A stretch of 39,011 nt of DNA, taken from positions 1 to 39,011 of the IMG/VR virus record IMGVR_UViG_3300028577_000024; one strand, written 5' to 3'. Source of the DNA: a virus. The notes beneath the pieces were generated by a model. It was not told the DNA's origin. It searched no databases and saw only the letters and a list, made by a program, of their open reading frames with translations. The translations under genes were made by a program, and so were the position numbers. Each line of letters opens with the position of its first letter. Position 1 is the stretch's first letter. This document shows positions 1 to 6,660 of the stretch, piece by piece.

Positions 1-55
1 GGCGCCACCGCCACCGCCGCCGGCGCCACCGCCGCCGCCACCGCCGCCGGCGGGG
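1..55. repeat. GCC/ACC triplet repeat at the left contig end
   Basis: The first bases are a run of GCC, ACC and GGC triplets. Read on the minus strand they give Ala/Val/Pro codons of the leftward gene that begins at 566. The same kind of triplet repeat closes the right contig end, and both ends share GGCG. This looks like an assembly break inside a coding triplet repeat, not a true DNA terminus. Confidence 0.8.
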
Positions 56-566
56 CGTCGGCCGGCAGCTTCGCCAGCTCCTCGCGAACGCGGGCGCGGA
101 CGTCGCTTCGAAGAACGGCGAAACGTTCGTCGCGCGTCCGGTAAGCTATATCGCGGATCTCGCGCAGCGCGTCTCGGAGCCCGATCGGGTCCAGCTGTTG
201 CTTCGCGAGCTCGCGCACCCGGCCGGCTTCCGTCGGCAGGCCAGCCAGCTCGAGCCACGTCGGCAGCGCCTCGAGGCAGAGCCACTCGCGCAGCATCGCG
301 CGCCGGCGCGCCGATACCTCCGGCGTCGAGCGAGTGCCGATCACGCGCAAGATGTAGGGCTTCAGCAGCTGCCGATCCTCGTACGGCAGTCGGTCGTTGA
401 GGCGCATCGTGAAGATGCGGATGTCCGGGTCGACACACTCCGGCGCGTCGCTCCAGCGCTCACCCGCGATGAAGGCTGCCGCCTCGTTGAAACAAAACTC
501 CCCACCGCCGGGCGGGTGCGAGCTGGCCTTCAGTACTAGCTTCTCCAGATCCAGAAACCGCTTCAT
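1..566 (-). CDS. N-terminal part of an Ala-repeat protein, cut by the contig end
   Basis: ATG at 566, open to base 1. The first ~110 residues form a folded domain with the motifs HPPGGGEFCFNEAAAFIAG, DAPECVDP and RLNDRLP, followed by a charged helical stretch and then Ala/Pro/Val repeats. I recall this N-terminal layout from uncharacterised bacterial proteins in which an Ala-rich repeat joins the N-terminal domain to a short helical C-terminus, and the frame ending at 38656 supplies just such a C-terminus. Merging the shared GGCG keeps the frame and gives ~305 aa. Function unknown. It sits in the early operon, 20 bases after the stop of the 970-587 gene. Confidence 0.8.
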   Translation of the reverse strand, partial: MKRFLDLEKLVLKASSHPPGGGEFCFNEAAAFIAGERWSDAPECVDPDIRIFTMRLNDRLPYEDRQLLKPYILRVIGTRSTPEVSARRRAMLREWLCLEALPTWLELAGLPTEAGRVRELAKQQLDPIGLRDALREIRDIAYRTRDERFAVLRSDVRARVREELAKLPADAPPAAVAAAVAPAAVAVA

Positions 567-586
567 CTCGTTCGCTTCGATGGGGC

Positions 587-970
587 TCAAACGGTCACCT
601 CAGGGTCGCAGGGTCGGGGTTCGCACCGGTGCGCCATCGCGATCGCCCAGGCCTCGTCGGCGGGCGGCTGCGCGGCGGGGGACTGGCCGGGCGGCGTCAG
701 GTACCGCGCCGGGCAGCCGCGATCGCAGTGGATGTAGGGGGCGCCGTTCTCGTCGGCGCGCTTCGACAGGTGCAGCGGCCACGGGCGCGGCAAGGGTAGC
801 GCCGTGGCGCCCGTGAAGAGCGGCGCGTAGTCGTCGACCGCCGGGACCGGCTCCATGCACGCGCACGGGACGCGCACCGTGCGGCCGTCGCGCGTGCGGT
901 AGGGGACGAACCCGCGGCCGCGGCAGCCTGCGCAGCGCGCGGCGCGCGGCATCAGGAGGATCGGGCTCAT
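587..970 (-). CDS. Small cysteine-rich protein, zinc-ribbon type
   Basis: 127 aa. CAGCRGRG near residue 13 followed by CAC near residue 36 resembles a DnaJ-like or ribbon CxxC arrangement, and a second Cys group (HCDRGC) lies near residue 82. A metal-binding role is likely; the partner is unknown. The start overlaps the stop of the upstream gene (ATGA at 967-970), so the two are probably translationally coupled. One of several small Cys-rich proteins in the early operon. No recognised family. Confidence 0.75.
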   Translation of the reverse strand: MSPILLMPRAARCAGCRGRGFVPYRTRDGRTVRVPCACMEPVPAVDDYAPLFTGATALPLPRPWPLHLSKRADENGAPYIHCDRGCPARYLTPPGQSPAAQPPADEAWAIAMAHRCEPRPCDPEVTV

Positions 971-1182
971 GCCAGGGCCCCCTTCGGGCCGCCGGCGGGC
1001 TGGTCGATGTTCGATGTGAGGGAAGCCGCGATCGCGACCTCGAGGCGCCGCTGGTCAGCGAGGAACGACAGGCATGCGATGCAGTTCACCAGCTCGCGGA
1101 TGTTGGAGGAGTTGCCCCGCGCGCCGCACGGCGTCACGAACGGGTACACGGCAGGCGAGTAGCACATTGCGATGCGCCTCAC
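967..1182 (-). CDS. Hypothetical early protein (71 aa)
   Basis: The GTG at 1182 overlaps the stop of the 1412-1179 gene as GTGA, the arrangement used throughout this operon, so I prefer it to the upstream in-frame starts; ATG at 1167 is an alternative. The protein begins MRRIAMCYSPAVYPF and has a central helix (NIRELVNCIACLSFLADQ) with two cysteines. No family recognised. Confidence 0.65.
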   Translation of the reverse strand: MRRIAMCYSPAVYPFVTPCGARGNSSNIRELVNCIACLSFLADQRRLEVAIAASLTSNIDQPAGGPKGALA

Positions 1183-1412
1183 GGGCGCGCTCCCGCGTTG
1201 CGCAGCGCGGTCAGGGCCGCGTCCATGCACTCGGTCGGCATCCGCACGCCGTCGGCAGTGATGGCGATGGCGTACAGGGCGTCGCGCAGCTCCGGCGCGG
1301 CCGCGGCGAGGTCGGCATCCGCGCGATCCCAGAGCACCGCGACCTCGACGTCGCCCTCGCGCACCGCGTAGCAGGTAGTGCGCGGTTCGACGGTCCAGCG
1401 CGGCGCGCTCAC
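1179..1412 (-). CDS. Hypothetical early protein (77 aa)
   Basis: GTG at 1412 overlaps the preceding stop as GTGA. The sequence reads as a short beta region (VREGDVEVAVLWDR) followed by an acidic helical stretch (AAAAPELRDALYAIAI) and a final helix. Compact, acidic and without cysteine pairs, unlike its neighbours. Function unknown. Confidence 0.65.
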   Translation of the reverse strand: MSAPRWTVEPRTTCYAVREGDVEVAVLWDRADADLAAAAPELRDALYAIAITADGVRMPTECMDAALTALRNAGARP

Positions 1413-1699
1413 AGAGCGACCTCGCCCGTCGGCTCGAACGTGGCGAGGAACCGCGACATCGTCATCTCCGCCCGCGGCGACAGGCGCCCCGGATCGGCGC
1501 GCGGATGCAGACGGCCCGGCACCGCGCGCTGCTCTTCGAAGTACTCGACGATACTCGGGCCGATGGGGCAGGTGCGGATGCGGTTGATGACGACCCTGAG
1601 ACCCGTGTGCCGGTGCCGGTAGATGTCGAGCGTGATCGGGAAGTCGATCAGGGCCCTCAGCTGGTGGCGATCGAGGGCGCGCGCCGGAGCTGCGCTCAC
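1409..1699 (-). CDS. Hypothetical early protein, paralogue of the next gene upstream
   Basis: 96 aa. Shares an N-terminal pattern (FPITLDIYRHRHTG) and a C-terminal signature (FEPTGEVA) with the product of 1905-1696, which has FPLPMDIVRHRRER and FEPTGVVA. The two genes lie head to tail with a 4-base overlap, so they probably arose by duplication. The central part has many Arg residues and a CPIGPSIVEYF segment. No recognised family; nucleic-acid binding is possible from the charge but unproven. Confidence 0.65.
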   Translation of the reverse strand: MSAAPARALDRHQLRALIDFPITLDIYRHRHTGLRVVINRIRTCPIGPSIVEYFEEQRAVPGRLHPRADPGRLSPRAEMTMSRFLATFEPTGEVAL

Positions 1700-1905
1700 C
1701 GCGCCACCACGCCCGTGGGTTCGAACTCTTGCAGGAACTCCGGCAGCGGGAGCGCGTGGCGCGCGCCGGTGCGGTCGACGCGGAAGGCGACCAGCGGGGC
1801 GCGCCGGCGGATCGGGCGCACCTGCTCGATGGTGGCGGTGAGCGCGCGCTCGCGCCGGTGGCGCACGATGTCCATCGGCAGCGGGAAGGTCAGGCTGGTG
1901 ATCAC
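1696..1905 (-). CDS. Hypothetical early protein, paralogue of the downstream gene
   Basis: 69 aa. GTG at 1905 overlaps the stop at 1902-1904. Contains FPLPMDIVRHRR and ends FEPTGVVAR, matching the neighbouring 96-aa product in both places. Rich in Arg. Probably a shorter copy of the same fold. Function unknown. Confidence 0.65.
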   Translation of the reverse strand: MITSLTFPLPMDIVRHRRERALTATIEQVRPIRRRAPLVAFRVDRTGARHALPLPEFLQEFEPTGVVAR

Positions 1906-2418
1906 GAGTTACCGCTCACCCCCGTGAACGCGATGGCGTCCACCGCGATCGCGCCGTCGCGGTCCAGCGTGAGCGAGAGCTTCACGCGCTTCATGTTCGG
2001 CGCAGCGCCCAGGATCGCGCGAGCGCTGGAGACCAGGTCCGCGAGCTGCGTCACGGCGACGTCCTTGGGCTTGCGGGTGTAGGCCTTCCGCTCGGAAGCG
2101 GATCCCCCCCCCCGCGGCGGGGGCGGCTGGAGCGATCGGTCGAACTTTGGTGGTCATCGAAATACTCCTCTCAGTTGGTGGCTTCGCGGGCGATGCGCCG
2201 GGCGCGCGCTCCATGCTGCTCGCCGCCGGCGGCTCCGGGTCGGCGGCCTGGATCTTGAGCGCCGGCGCCGGCGGGGTCGCGGGCGGCTGGGTCTTCGGTT
2301 TGGCGGCGGGTGGCGGCGCCGGCGGCCGCGGCGAGATCTGGTGCGCGCGGTGGCGCCAGCAGTGCTCGAGCCCGACGTCGGGCTCCACGTCGCACGAGGC
2401 GACCAAGCAAGTTTTCAT
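1902..2418 (-). CDS. Early protein broken by a frameshift in a G10 tract
   Basis: From ATG 2418 the frame encodes a Cys/His N-terminus (CLVASC, then LEHCWRH), a long Pro/Ala linker and, at residue 88, an internal Met (ATG 2157, preceded by GAGAGGAG). About 15 residues later the minus strand has ten G (2104-2113) and the frame turns into Arg-rich nonsense. Shifting by one base restores a clean C-terminal domain with TQLADLVSSARAILG and KRVKLSLTLDRDG, ending at 1902 in a GTGA overlap with the next gene. The coherent gene therefore needs a nine-G tract. This may be a sequencing error, a recent mutation or a slippery contingency tract. ATG 2157 could also be a separate start. Confidence 0.65.
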
Positions 2419-2584
2419 GCGTAACTCCGTTCGGCGCGCGCTCCCCCGGTGCGCGCGCGGTCCTAGATCGATCCCTCTACGCGCGCCAGCGCTCCCCTAT
2501 GCGCCGCGCACTTCGGCCCGAGCATCCAGCACACGAGACAAGCCCCCCTGGCTTCGAACCGCTGGGCCATGCGGTCGAGCCAGG

Positions 2585-2854
2585 CTATCCGTTTGGGCGG
2601 GGCTTCTTCCGACGCTGCAGCCGCAGGTGCTGCGACGTGTGCTCCTGCAGAACGCGCCAGGCGTCCTCGAAGAGCAGATCCTCGGGGATGTCGAGCCAGC
2701 GCGACAGCGCGTGCGACTCGTCCTGCGTGGCCGTGTAGCCACGAGTGCGATTGATCAATTTCGAGATGCGGGTGTAGTCAAACTCCTGCTCTCGACACCA
2801 ATTCTTGAGGCTCTTTTTCGTGTCGACGATGCGAGCCTTGGCGAAGGTCAGCAC
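2585..2854 (-). CDS. Small HTH DNA-binding protein, possible Cro-like regulator
   Basis: 89 aa from GTG 2854, chosen because GGAGGTGG lies at the right spacing upstream and because earlier in-frame starts would put the operators inside the coding region. Residues ~14-45 (KKSLKNWCREQEFDYTRISK, then LINRTRGYTA) look like a helix-turn-helix, followed by an acidic stretch (ALSRWLDIPEDLLFED) and a basic tail (RLQRRKKPRPNG). It is the first gene after the early promoter with three palindromic sites, so autoregulation is plausible. It resembles the HTH protein at 24057 in layout. Clear repressor domains such as a C-terminal peptidase are absent. Confidence 0.7.
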   Translation of the reverse strand: MLTFAKARIVDTKKSLKNWCREQEFDYTRISKLINRTRGYTATQDESHALSRWLDIPEDLLFEDAWRVLQEHTSQHLRLQRRKKPRPNG

Positions 2855-2903
2855 GGGAACCACCTCCGTGCATGACCTTCGGCCAGTCTGGTGGTTCGCT
2901 TTA

Positions 2904-2990
2904 GCAACTGTTGCGCTCATCGAGTCGGATCTTACTGTCGCCGTCCGGCGAACGTCAAGCAACTGTTGCTTGATTGTTCGCAACTGTTAC
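2904..2990. promoter_or_regulatory. Three operator-like palindromes
   Basis: GCAACTGTTGC occurs at 2904-2914 and 2959-2969, and GCAACTGTTAC at 2980-2990. The middle copy extends to CAAGCAACTGTTGCTTG (2956-2972), an 8+1+8 perfect palindrome. The sites lie between divergent genes in the most AT-rich stretch of the window, and two bracket the leftward promoter. This is the usual layout for a phage repressor/Cro operator region. The binding protein is not proven; the 89-aa HTH protein is the nearest candidate. Confidence 0.7.
2929..2958 (-). promoter_or_regulatory. Candidate leftward early promoter
   Basis: On the minus strand TTGACG (2958-2953) and TAAGAT (2934-2929) are separated by 18 bases, a good sigma-70-like pair in an otherwise GC-rich genome. 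Transcription would start near 2922 and feed the HTH gene and the early operon. A palindromic operator overlaps the -35 box and another lies just downstream of the start point. Confidence 0.6.
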
Positions 2991-3098
2991 TTAATTCATA
3001 TTAGATGTCGGAACTATAAATCAAATTTATAGCGAGCGCCTCGTGGCGACCAACCAGCCAAATGAGCTAGTCATGCGAGCGACGAAGGAGGTCCACGA

Positions 3099-3731
3099 GT
3101 GGACGCGAATGCCTGCAAGAAGTGCGGGGTCGACAAGCCAGCTGTGTGCCCAGACTGCAATACGCCGACTCACATTCGAGTCCACGAGCCCGGCGACCCG
3201 TGCCCACTTTGCGCCAAGGTCGCGCCGCCGATGACATTCATGGCGTCGGTCGTCCAGTACGCATTCTTCGCATTCTTGGCGCTCCTGCTGGTCGGAACTG
3301 TGCTGGACTCGCGATTGACCCCCGATGAGCGTGCAGCGAGGGCGAAGGAGCGAGCGAGCCAATCAGCCAGGGACGAACAGGAGCGGAGGGCGTCTGAGTC
3401 CGCGCGCACGGCCGCATCTGCTGCCGCTGAGCAGCGAAGAACTCAGGATGAATCAACGATTTCCGACAGCGAGCTGGTGGCGTTCGGTGTGACAATGGCG
3501 CAGCACTGCGTGTCGGATCATTTGAAGAGTCCTGCTTCAGCTCAGTTTCCCGGGCTGTTCATGCACCGCGAGGATTGGAGCGTCGGCAGGGTGTCCGCGG
3601 ACACTGTTCGCGTCAGCTCCTATGTGGACTCACAGAACGCCTTCGGCGCGATGATCAGGAGCCGCTTCATGGTCGAAGTTCAGAAGATCGACGAGCAGCG
3701 CTATCGCTGCCTCAACGTCGACATCCGCTGA
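3099..3731 (+). CDS. Zinc-ribbon membrane protein, lone rightward gene
   Basis: 210 aa from GTG 3099, with AAGGAGG 7 bases upstream. Residues 7-39 hold three Cys pairs (CKKCG, CPDCN, CPLC), then one membrane segment (ASVVQYAFFAFLALLLVGTV, ~49-68), a highly charged Ala/Arg/Glu coiled-coil-like region (~75-120), and a C-terminal domain with AQHCVSDHLKSPASAQF that resembles small secreted or membrane-tethered domains of unknown function. It is less G+C-rich than its neighbours and lies alone between the early operators and the end of the late operon. That placement fits a lysogeny-expressed moron or exclusion-type gene, but this is inference. Confidence 0.75.
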   Translation: MDANACKKCGVDKPAVCPDCNTPTHIRVHEPGDPCPLCAKVAPPMTFMASVVQYAFFAFLALLLVGTVLDSRLTPDERAARAKERASQSARDEQERRASESARTAASAAAEQRRTQDESTISDSELVAFGVTMAQHCVSDHLKSPASAQFPGLFMHREDWSVGRVSADTVRVSSYVDSQNAFGAMIRSRFMVEVQKIDEQRYRCLNVDIR

Positions 3732-3743
3732 AAGACGACCGGT

Positions 3744-4085
3744 CTACTCGTCCCGCTCGCGGATCACCAGCACGCGGCAGCCCGCGAGGTGCGAGTCCCA
3801 CACGGGATCGAGCGGCGGCCGGCATTGCATCTCGAGCTCGCGCACCTCGAGCTCGTCGTCCCACGCACGCTCGAGCAGTCCGCCGGTGCTCGCGGTCAGC
3901 GCGTCGCCGCGCTGACCCTCGAGATCCTGCTGGAGTTCGAGTCGCGTCATCTGCGTCTCGACCTCCTCGATCGCGGCGCGCTGCGCGAACAGCGCGATCA
4001 CCAGCGCCGCCAGGATGGCCCAGCGGACGTCGTCCAGGTCGAGGACCACCAGCGCGCGCCTTACGGCCTTGAGCAGGCGCCTCAC
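3744..4085 (-). CDS. Membrane-anchored coiled-coil protein, possible inner-membrane spanin
   Basis: 113 aa. A basic N-terminus is followed by a membrane segment (WAILAALVIALFAQRAAI, ~22-39) and an acidic helical stretch (EEVETQMTRLELQQDLEGQ), then a C-terminal part with two cysteines. Short type II membrane protein with a periplasmic helix, last gene of the late operon in the lysis cassette: this is where Rz-like spanins are found. No outer-membrane lipoprotein partner was seen, so the assignment is tentative. GTG overlaps the preceding stop. Confidence 0.6.
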   Translation of the reverse strand: MRRLLKAVRRALVVLDLDDVRWAILAALVIALFAQRAAIEEVETQMTRLELQQDLEGQRGDALTASTGGLLERAWDDELEVRELEMQCRPPLDPVWDSHLAGCRVLVIRERDE

Positions 4086-4519
4086 GGCTGCTCGCCCTGC
4101 CCTTGCGCGGGGTTCGCGTCCGGGCCTGCCGGCGCCGGCTCGACCGCCTGCGACTGCTCGAGCGCGACCAGCTGCGCCACGGCCTCCGCCGGCGCGATCG
4201 CGCCGGTGAGCGCCGACGTCGCCACCAGGTGCATCTGCGTCGCGTGCTCGAGCAGCTGGATCTTCGCGAGCGCGGCCTGCAGGCCCTGCTCGAGCGCGGT
4301 CATCCGGTCCTGCGTGACGTGCGTGGCCGGCGCCGGCGGCGCGGCCGGCGCGGGCTGCTGGCGCGCCAGCTGCGCGAGCGCGGCCGCGGGGCTTGGGTTG
4401 GCGTCCGGCGACGGAGAGGGCTGGCCGATCACGCTGCCGGCGAGCGCTACGATCGGCGCGGCCTCCGGGACGGCGATGGAGAGCATGGTCTCCGCGAGCT
4501 TGAGGATGTCGAGGCTCAT
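4082..4519 (-). CDS. Ala/Pro-rich hypothetical protein in the lysis cassette
   Basis: 145 aa. The N-terminal ~35 residues (LKLAETMLSIAVPEAAPIVA) are hydrophobic and could be a membrane or amphipathic helix. A Pro/Ala-rich linker and a helical region (TALEQGLQAALAKIQLLEHA) follow. ATGA overlap with the upstream membrane protein. Possibly part of the lysis or membrane-associated set; no recognised family. Confidence 0.65.
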   Translation of the reverse strand: MSLDILKLAETMLSIAVPEAAPIVALAGSVIGQPSPSPDANPSPAAALAQLARQQPAPAAPPAPATHVTQDRMTALEQGLQAALAKIQLLEHATQMHLVATSALTGAIAPAEAVAQLVALEQSQAVEPAPAGPDANPAQGQGEQP

Positions 4520-4875
4520 GGTCGGTAGGCTCCCTGCGGCGCGGCCGCGGTGTTCGGGTTGATGGTGGCGGACGCCGCCGTCGAGGCCTGCGCGGCCGCG
4601 ATCTGCGTCGCGGCGGTCGGGACGATCACGTGGCCGGCGGGCGCGACGAAGAGCTGCCGCGCCACCTGTACCGCGTGCTGACACACGGTCATCAGCGCCC
4701 CGACCGCGAGCGCGATCGAGGCGAGGTCGTTGCCGAGCGCCTGGGCCGCCTCCTGGTGGGTGGAGTCCCAGCCGAGGAACATCGCGGCGAAGACGATCAG
4801 CTTCCCCCACGCGGCCGCGAAGCTCGCGCTGGTGAGCGGGTACTCGTGCAGGATGGCGATCAGGCGGGCGAACAT
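4516..4875 (-). CDS. Putative holin-like membrane protein
   Basis: 119 aa from ATG 4875, preceded by an ideal AGGAGGT that overlaps the endolysin stop. Two membrane segments are visible: ~20-37 (AAAWGKLIVFAAMFLGW) and ~51-70 (ASIALAVGALMTVCQHAVQV), then a soluble Ala/Thr-rich tail. Two-segment topology, small size and position right after the endolysin fit a class II holin, which would form the inner-membrane lesion that lets the endolysin reach the wall. No family signature was recognised. Confidence 0.6.
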   Translation of the reverse strand: MFARLIAILHEYPLTSASFAAAWGKLIVFAAMFLGWDSTHQEAAQALGNDLASIALAVGALMTVCQHAVQVARQLFVAPAGHVIVPTAATQIAAAQASTAASATINPNTAAAPQGAYRP

Positions 4876-4886
4876 GACGGACCTCC

Positions 4887-5990
4887 TCAGTCCACGAGCG
4901 CGACGGCGCGCACGATGATGGCGTGGTTCTCGACGAAGACCCCGGGGCCGTGCTCCTGGATCGCGCGGCCCTGGGGGTTGCCGCTCGAGCAGTCGATGAT
5001 CATGGTCGGAACGCCGTCGGCGTCCACCTCCGAGATCAGGCCGGTGTGGCCGTAGTGGCCCGGTCCGGGAGACGGGTACACGTAGGCGTCGCCGGGGCGC
5101 GCTGGCCCCGTCACCAGCGCGTAGTACTTCCGCGGGCCGTGCGCGTCGGCGACCATCGCGTCGGTGTTCTCGCCGGTGCGGTTCCGGTCGATGCCGAAGC
5201 ACCAGTCGACGAAGCCCGAGCAGTCCGACAGCGGCCCGGGCGGCTCCTTCGTGAGCTCGTAGGTGATGGGCTGCCCGACCAGCGATCGCGCGCGCGCGAT
5301 CGCGGCGGCGCGGGTGAGCCCCGCGGATGGCGCGGGCGACGGGGTCGGGGCGGCCGCCGGCGCGGCGGCCGGCGCGTACTGCGTCCCGCCGGAGCTCCGC
5401 AGCGTCCAGCGGCCGGCCGGCACCGTCGCGAGGAAGGTGTCCTGTCCGAGGGCGTCGGTCGGGTCGTAGGTGTCGATCGTGTTGGGGTGCTGGTGGTCGC
5501 CGGTCGTGTCGTCGTAGGTGCCCAGCGGGTAGTCGCGGCTGTCCACCGTCACCGCGATGGTCTCGCCGCCGTGGAGCGCGAGCGCCGCAATGAGGTCCGG
5601 CGAGAGCGCCACGGAGGTCGCGGTGAGACGGTTGCCACGGTTGCCCATGCCGGCCTGCGTGGCGGCGTCCGGGGTGCGGTCCGTGGGGCCGCCGTACTGC
5701 GTGATCACCAGGCGGCCGTCGGCGCCGCGCGCGCCCGGCGCGGCCGCGCCGGCGGCGACCAGGGCGCGCACGTTGGCGACCGCGGAACCGGACGCCGGCG
5801 GCAGCGCGCTGGCAGCCGGGCCGGCAGGCGACGGGCCGGGCGCGGGAGCGGCCGGCGCCGCGGGCTGGCCCAGGGCCTCGTGCTGCGCGCTGTGCCACGC
5901 GCGCAGCTCCGCGGTGAGCGCGGGCACGCGCGCGGAAGCCGACGCCGCGGCGTCGAGGTCGGAGAGGATGTCGATGAGCGAGCGGCTCAC
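4887..5990 (-). CDS. Endolysin with NlpC/P60-like C-terminal domain
   Basis: 367 aa. Residues ~228-367 look like an NlpC/P60 papain-like amidase/endopeptidase: the catalytic Cys is in SDCSGFVDW (C257) and the His in GHTGLIS (H315), with RPGDAYVYP between. A Pro/Ala linker (~205-225) separates this from a middle domain (~93-195: RLVITQYGG, TVDSRDYPLGTY, NTIDTYDP) that resembles a double-psi barrel of the 3D/RlpA type, a possible second cell-wall domain. N-terminal ~40 residues are helical. No signal peptide, so a holin would be needed. GTG overlaps the upstream stop (GTGA). Confidence 0.75.
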   Translation of the reverse strand: MSRSLIDILSDLDAAASASARVPALTAELRAWHSAQHEALGQPAAPAAPAPGPSPAGPAASALPPASGSAVANVRALVAAGAAAPGARGADGRLVITQYGGPTDRTPDAATQAGMGNRGNRLTATSVALSPDLIAALALHGGETIAVTVDSRDYPLGTYDDTTGDHQHPNTIDTYDPTDALGQDTFLATVPAGRWTLRSSGGTQYAPAAAPAAAPTPSPAPSAGLTRAAAIARARSLVGQPITYELTKEPPGPLSDCSGFVDWCFGIDRNRTGENTDAMVADAHGPRKYYALVTGPARPGDAYVYPSPGPGHYGHTGLISEVDADGVPTMIIDCSSGNPQGRAIQEHGPGVFVENHAIIVRAVALVD

Positions 5991-6277
5991 GGCACCCTCG
6001 ATTTCTGGACTTCACGGATCATCTCGGTCTTGGCCTGTTCGACCTTCGTCTGGATGCCCCAGCACACGGCCGCGCCGATCATGCCCCACGCGAACGTGAC
6101 GACCGTGGCGGCGGTGACGACGCGAATGCGGTCGACCCCGAGGCCCTCGATCACCGGAATGTATTTCTGGTCCATTTCCCTCCACCTGCGCTTGCATTCG
6201 CGGACGTGGACGACCAGGTCAACGGGCATGCCGTTCAGGTCGCACACCTCGTCTTCCTCACCGTGTTTCCGCGTCAT
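5987..6277 (-). CDS. Single-pass membrane protein, holin-like
   Basis: 96 aa. The N-terminal half is charged (CDLNGMPVDLVVHVRECKRR), then one membrane segment at ~53-74 (RVVTAATVVTFAWGMIGAAV) and a charged helical C-terminus (QTKVEQAKTEMIREVQKS). AAAGGA lies upstream of ATG 6277. Located immediately before the endolysin with a GTGA overlap, so a role in lysis (holin, antiholin or endolysin regulator) is plausible but unproven. Confidence 0.65.
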   Translation of the reverse strand: MTRKHGEEDEVCDLNGMPVDLVVHVRECKRRWREMDQKYIPVIEGLGVDRIRVVTAATVVTFAWGMIGAAVCWGIQTKVEQAKTEMIREVQKSRVP

Positions 6278-6292
6278 TTGAATCCTTTCGAA

Positions 6293-6658
6293 CTATCCCG
6301 GGATCTCTGCACGGATCGCGGCTTTCGCTGCGGCCCACGCGATCACGAGCGGCCCGCGTTTCGCGTTGATGGCGTCCTTGGCGGCCTGGTCCGTCGCGAG
6401 CTCGAGCTCCAGGTCGTACCCCTGGATGGCGAGCAGCATCGGATCGGTCTCGATCTTGTACAGATCGCTGCGGAGCTGCGCGGGCGTCGGAGCGGGTGGC
6501 GGCGGTATCACGGTCGGCACGCCGCCGGCGGCAATCCACGCTTCGACGGCGATATATTCACGGTTACCCGTGGCCGATGGCACAGAGATTTGCTCTCCAG
6601 TGTCGAGCGTGACCTGGTAGGTGTCCCCGTTCTGCGTGACAGCCGTGATTTGCGCCAT
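6293..6658 (-). CDS. Small fibre-associated or tail-assembly-like protein
   Basis: 121 aa from ATG 6658, directly after the fibre gene. The N-terminus is beta-like (QITAVTQNGDTYQVTLDTGE) and a Pro-rich hinge (VIPPPPAPTPAQLRSDLYKI) leads into an Ala-rich helical half. Position and size recall small proteins that follow tail fibres and assist fibre assembly, but no clear homology is visible to me. Confidence 0.6.
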   Translation of the reverse strand: MAQITAVTQNGDTYQVTLDTGEQISVPSATGNREYIAVEAWIAAGGVPTVIPPPPAPTPAQLRSDLYKIETDPMLLAIQGYDLELELATDQAAKDAINAKRGPLVIAWAAAKAAIRAEIPG

Positions 6659-6660
6659 TT

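Noticed and set aside
4923-6281. Long rightward open frame opposite the endolysin
   Set aside because: Low-complexity Arg/Val/Gly translation, antisense to a gene with recognisable catalytic motifs.
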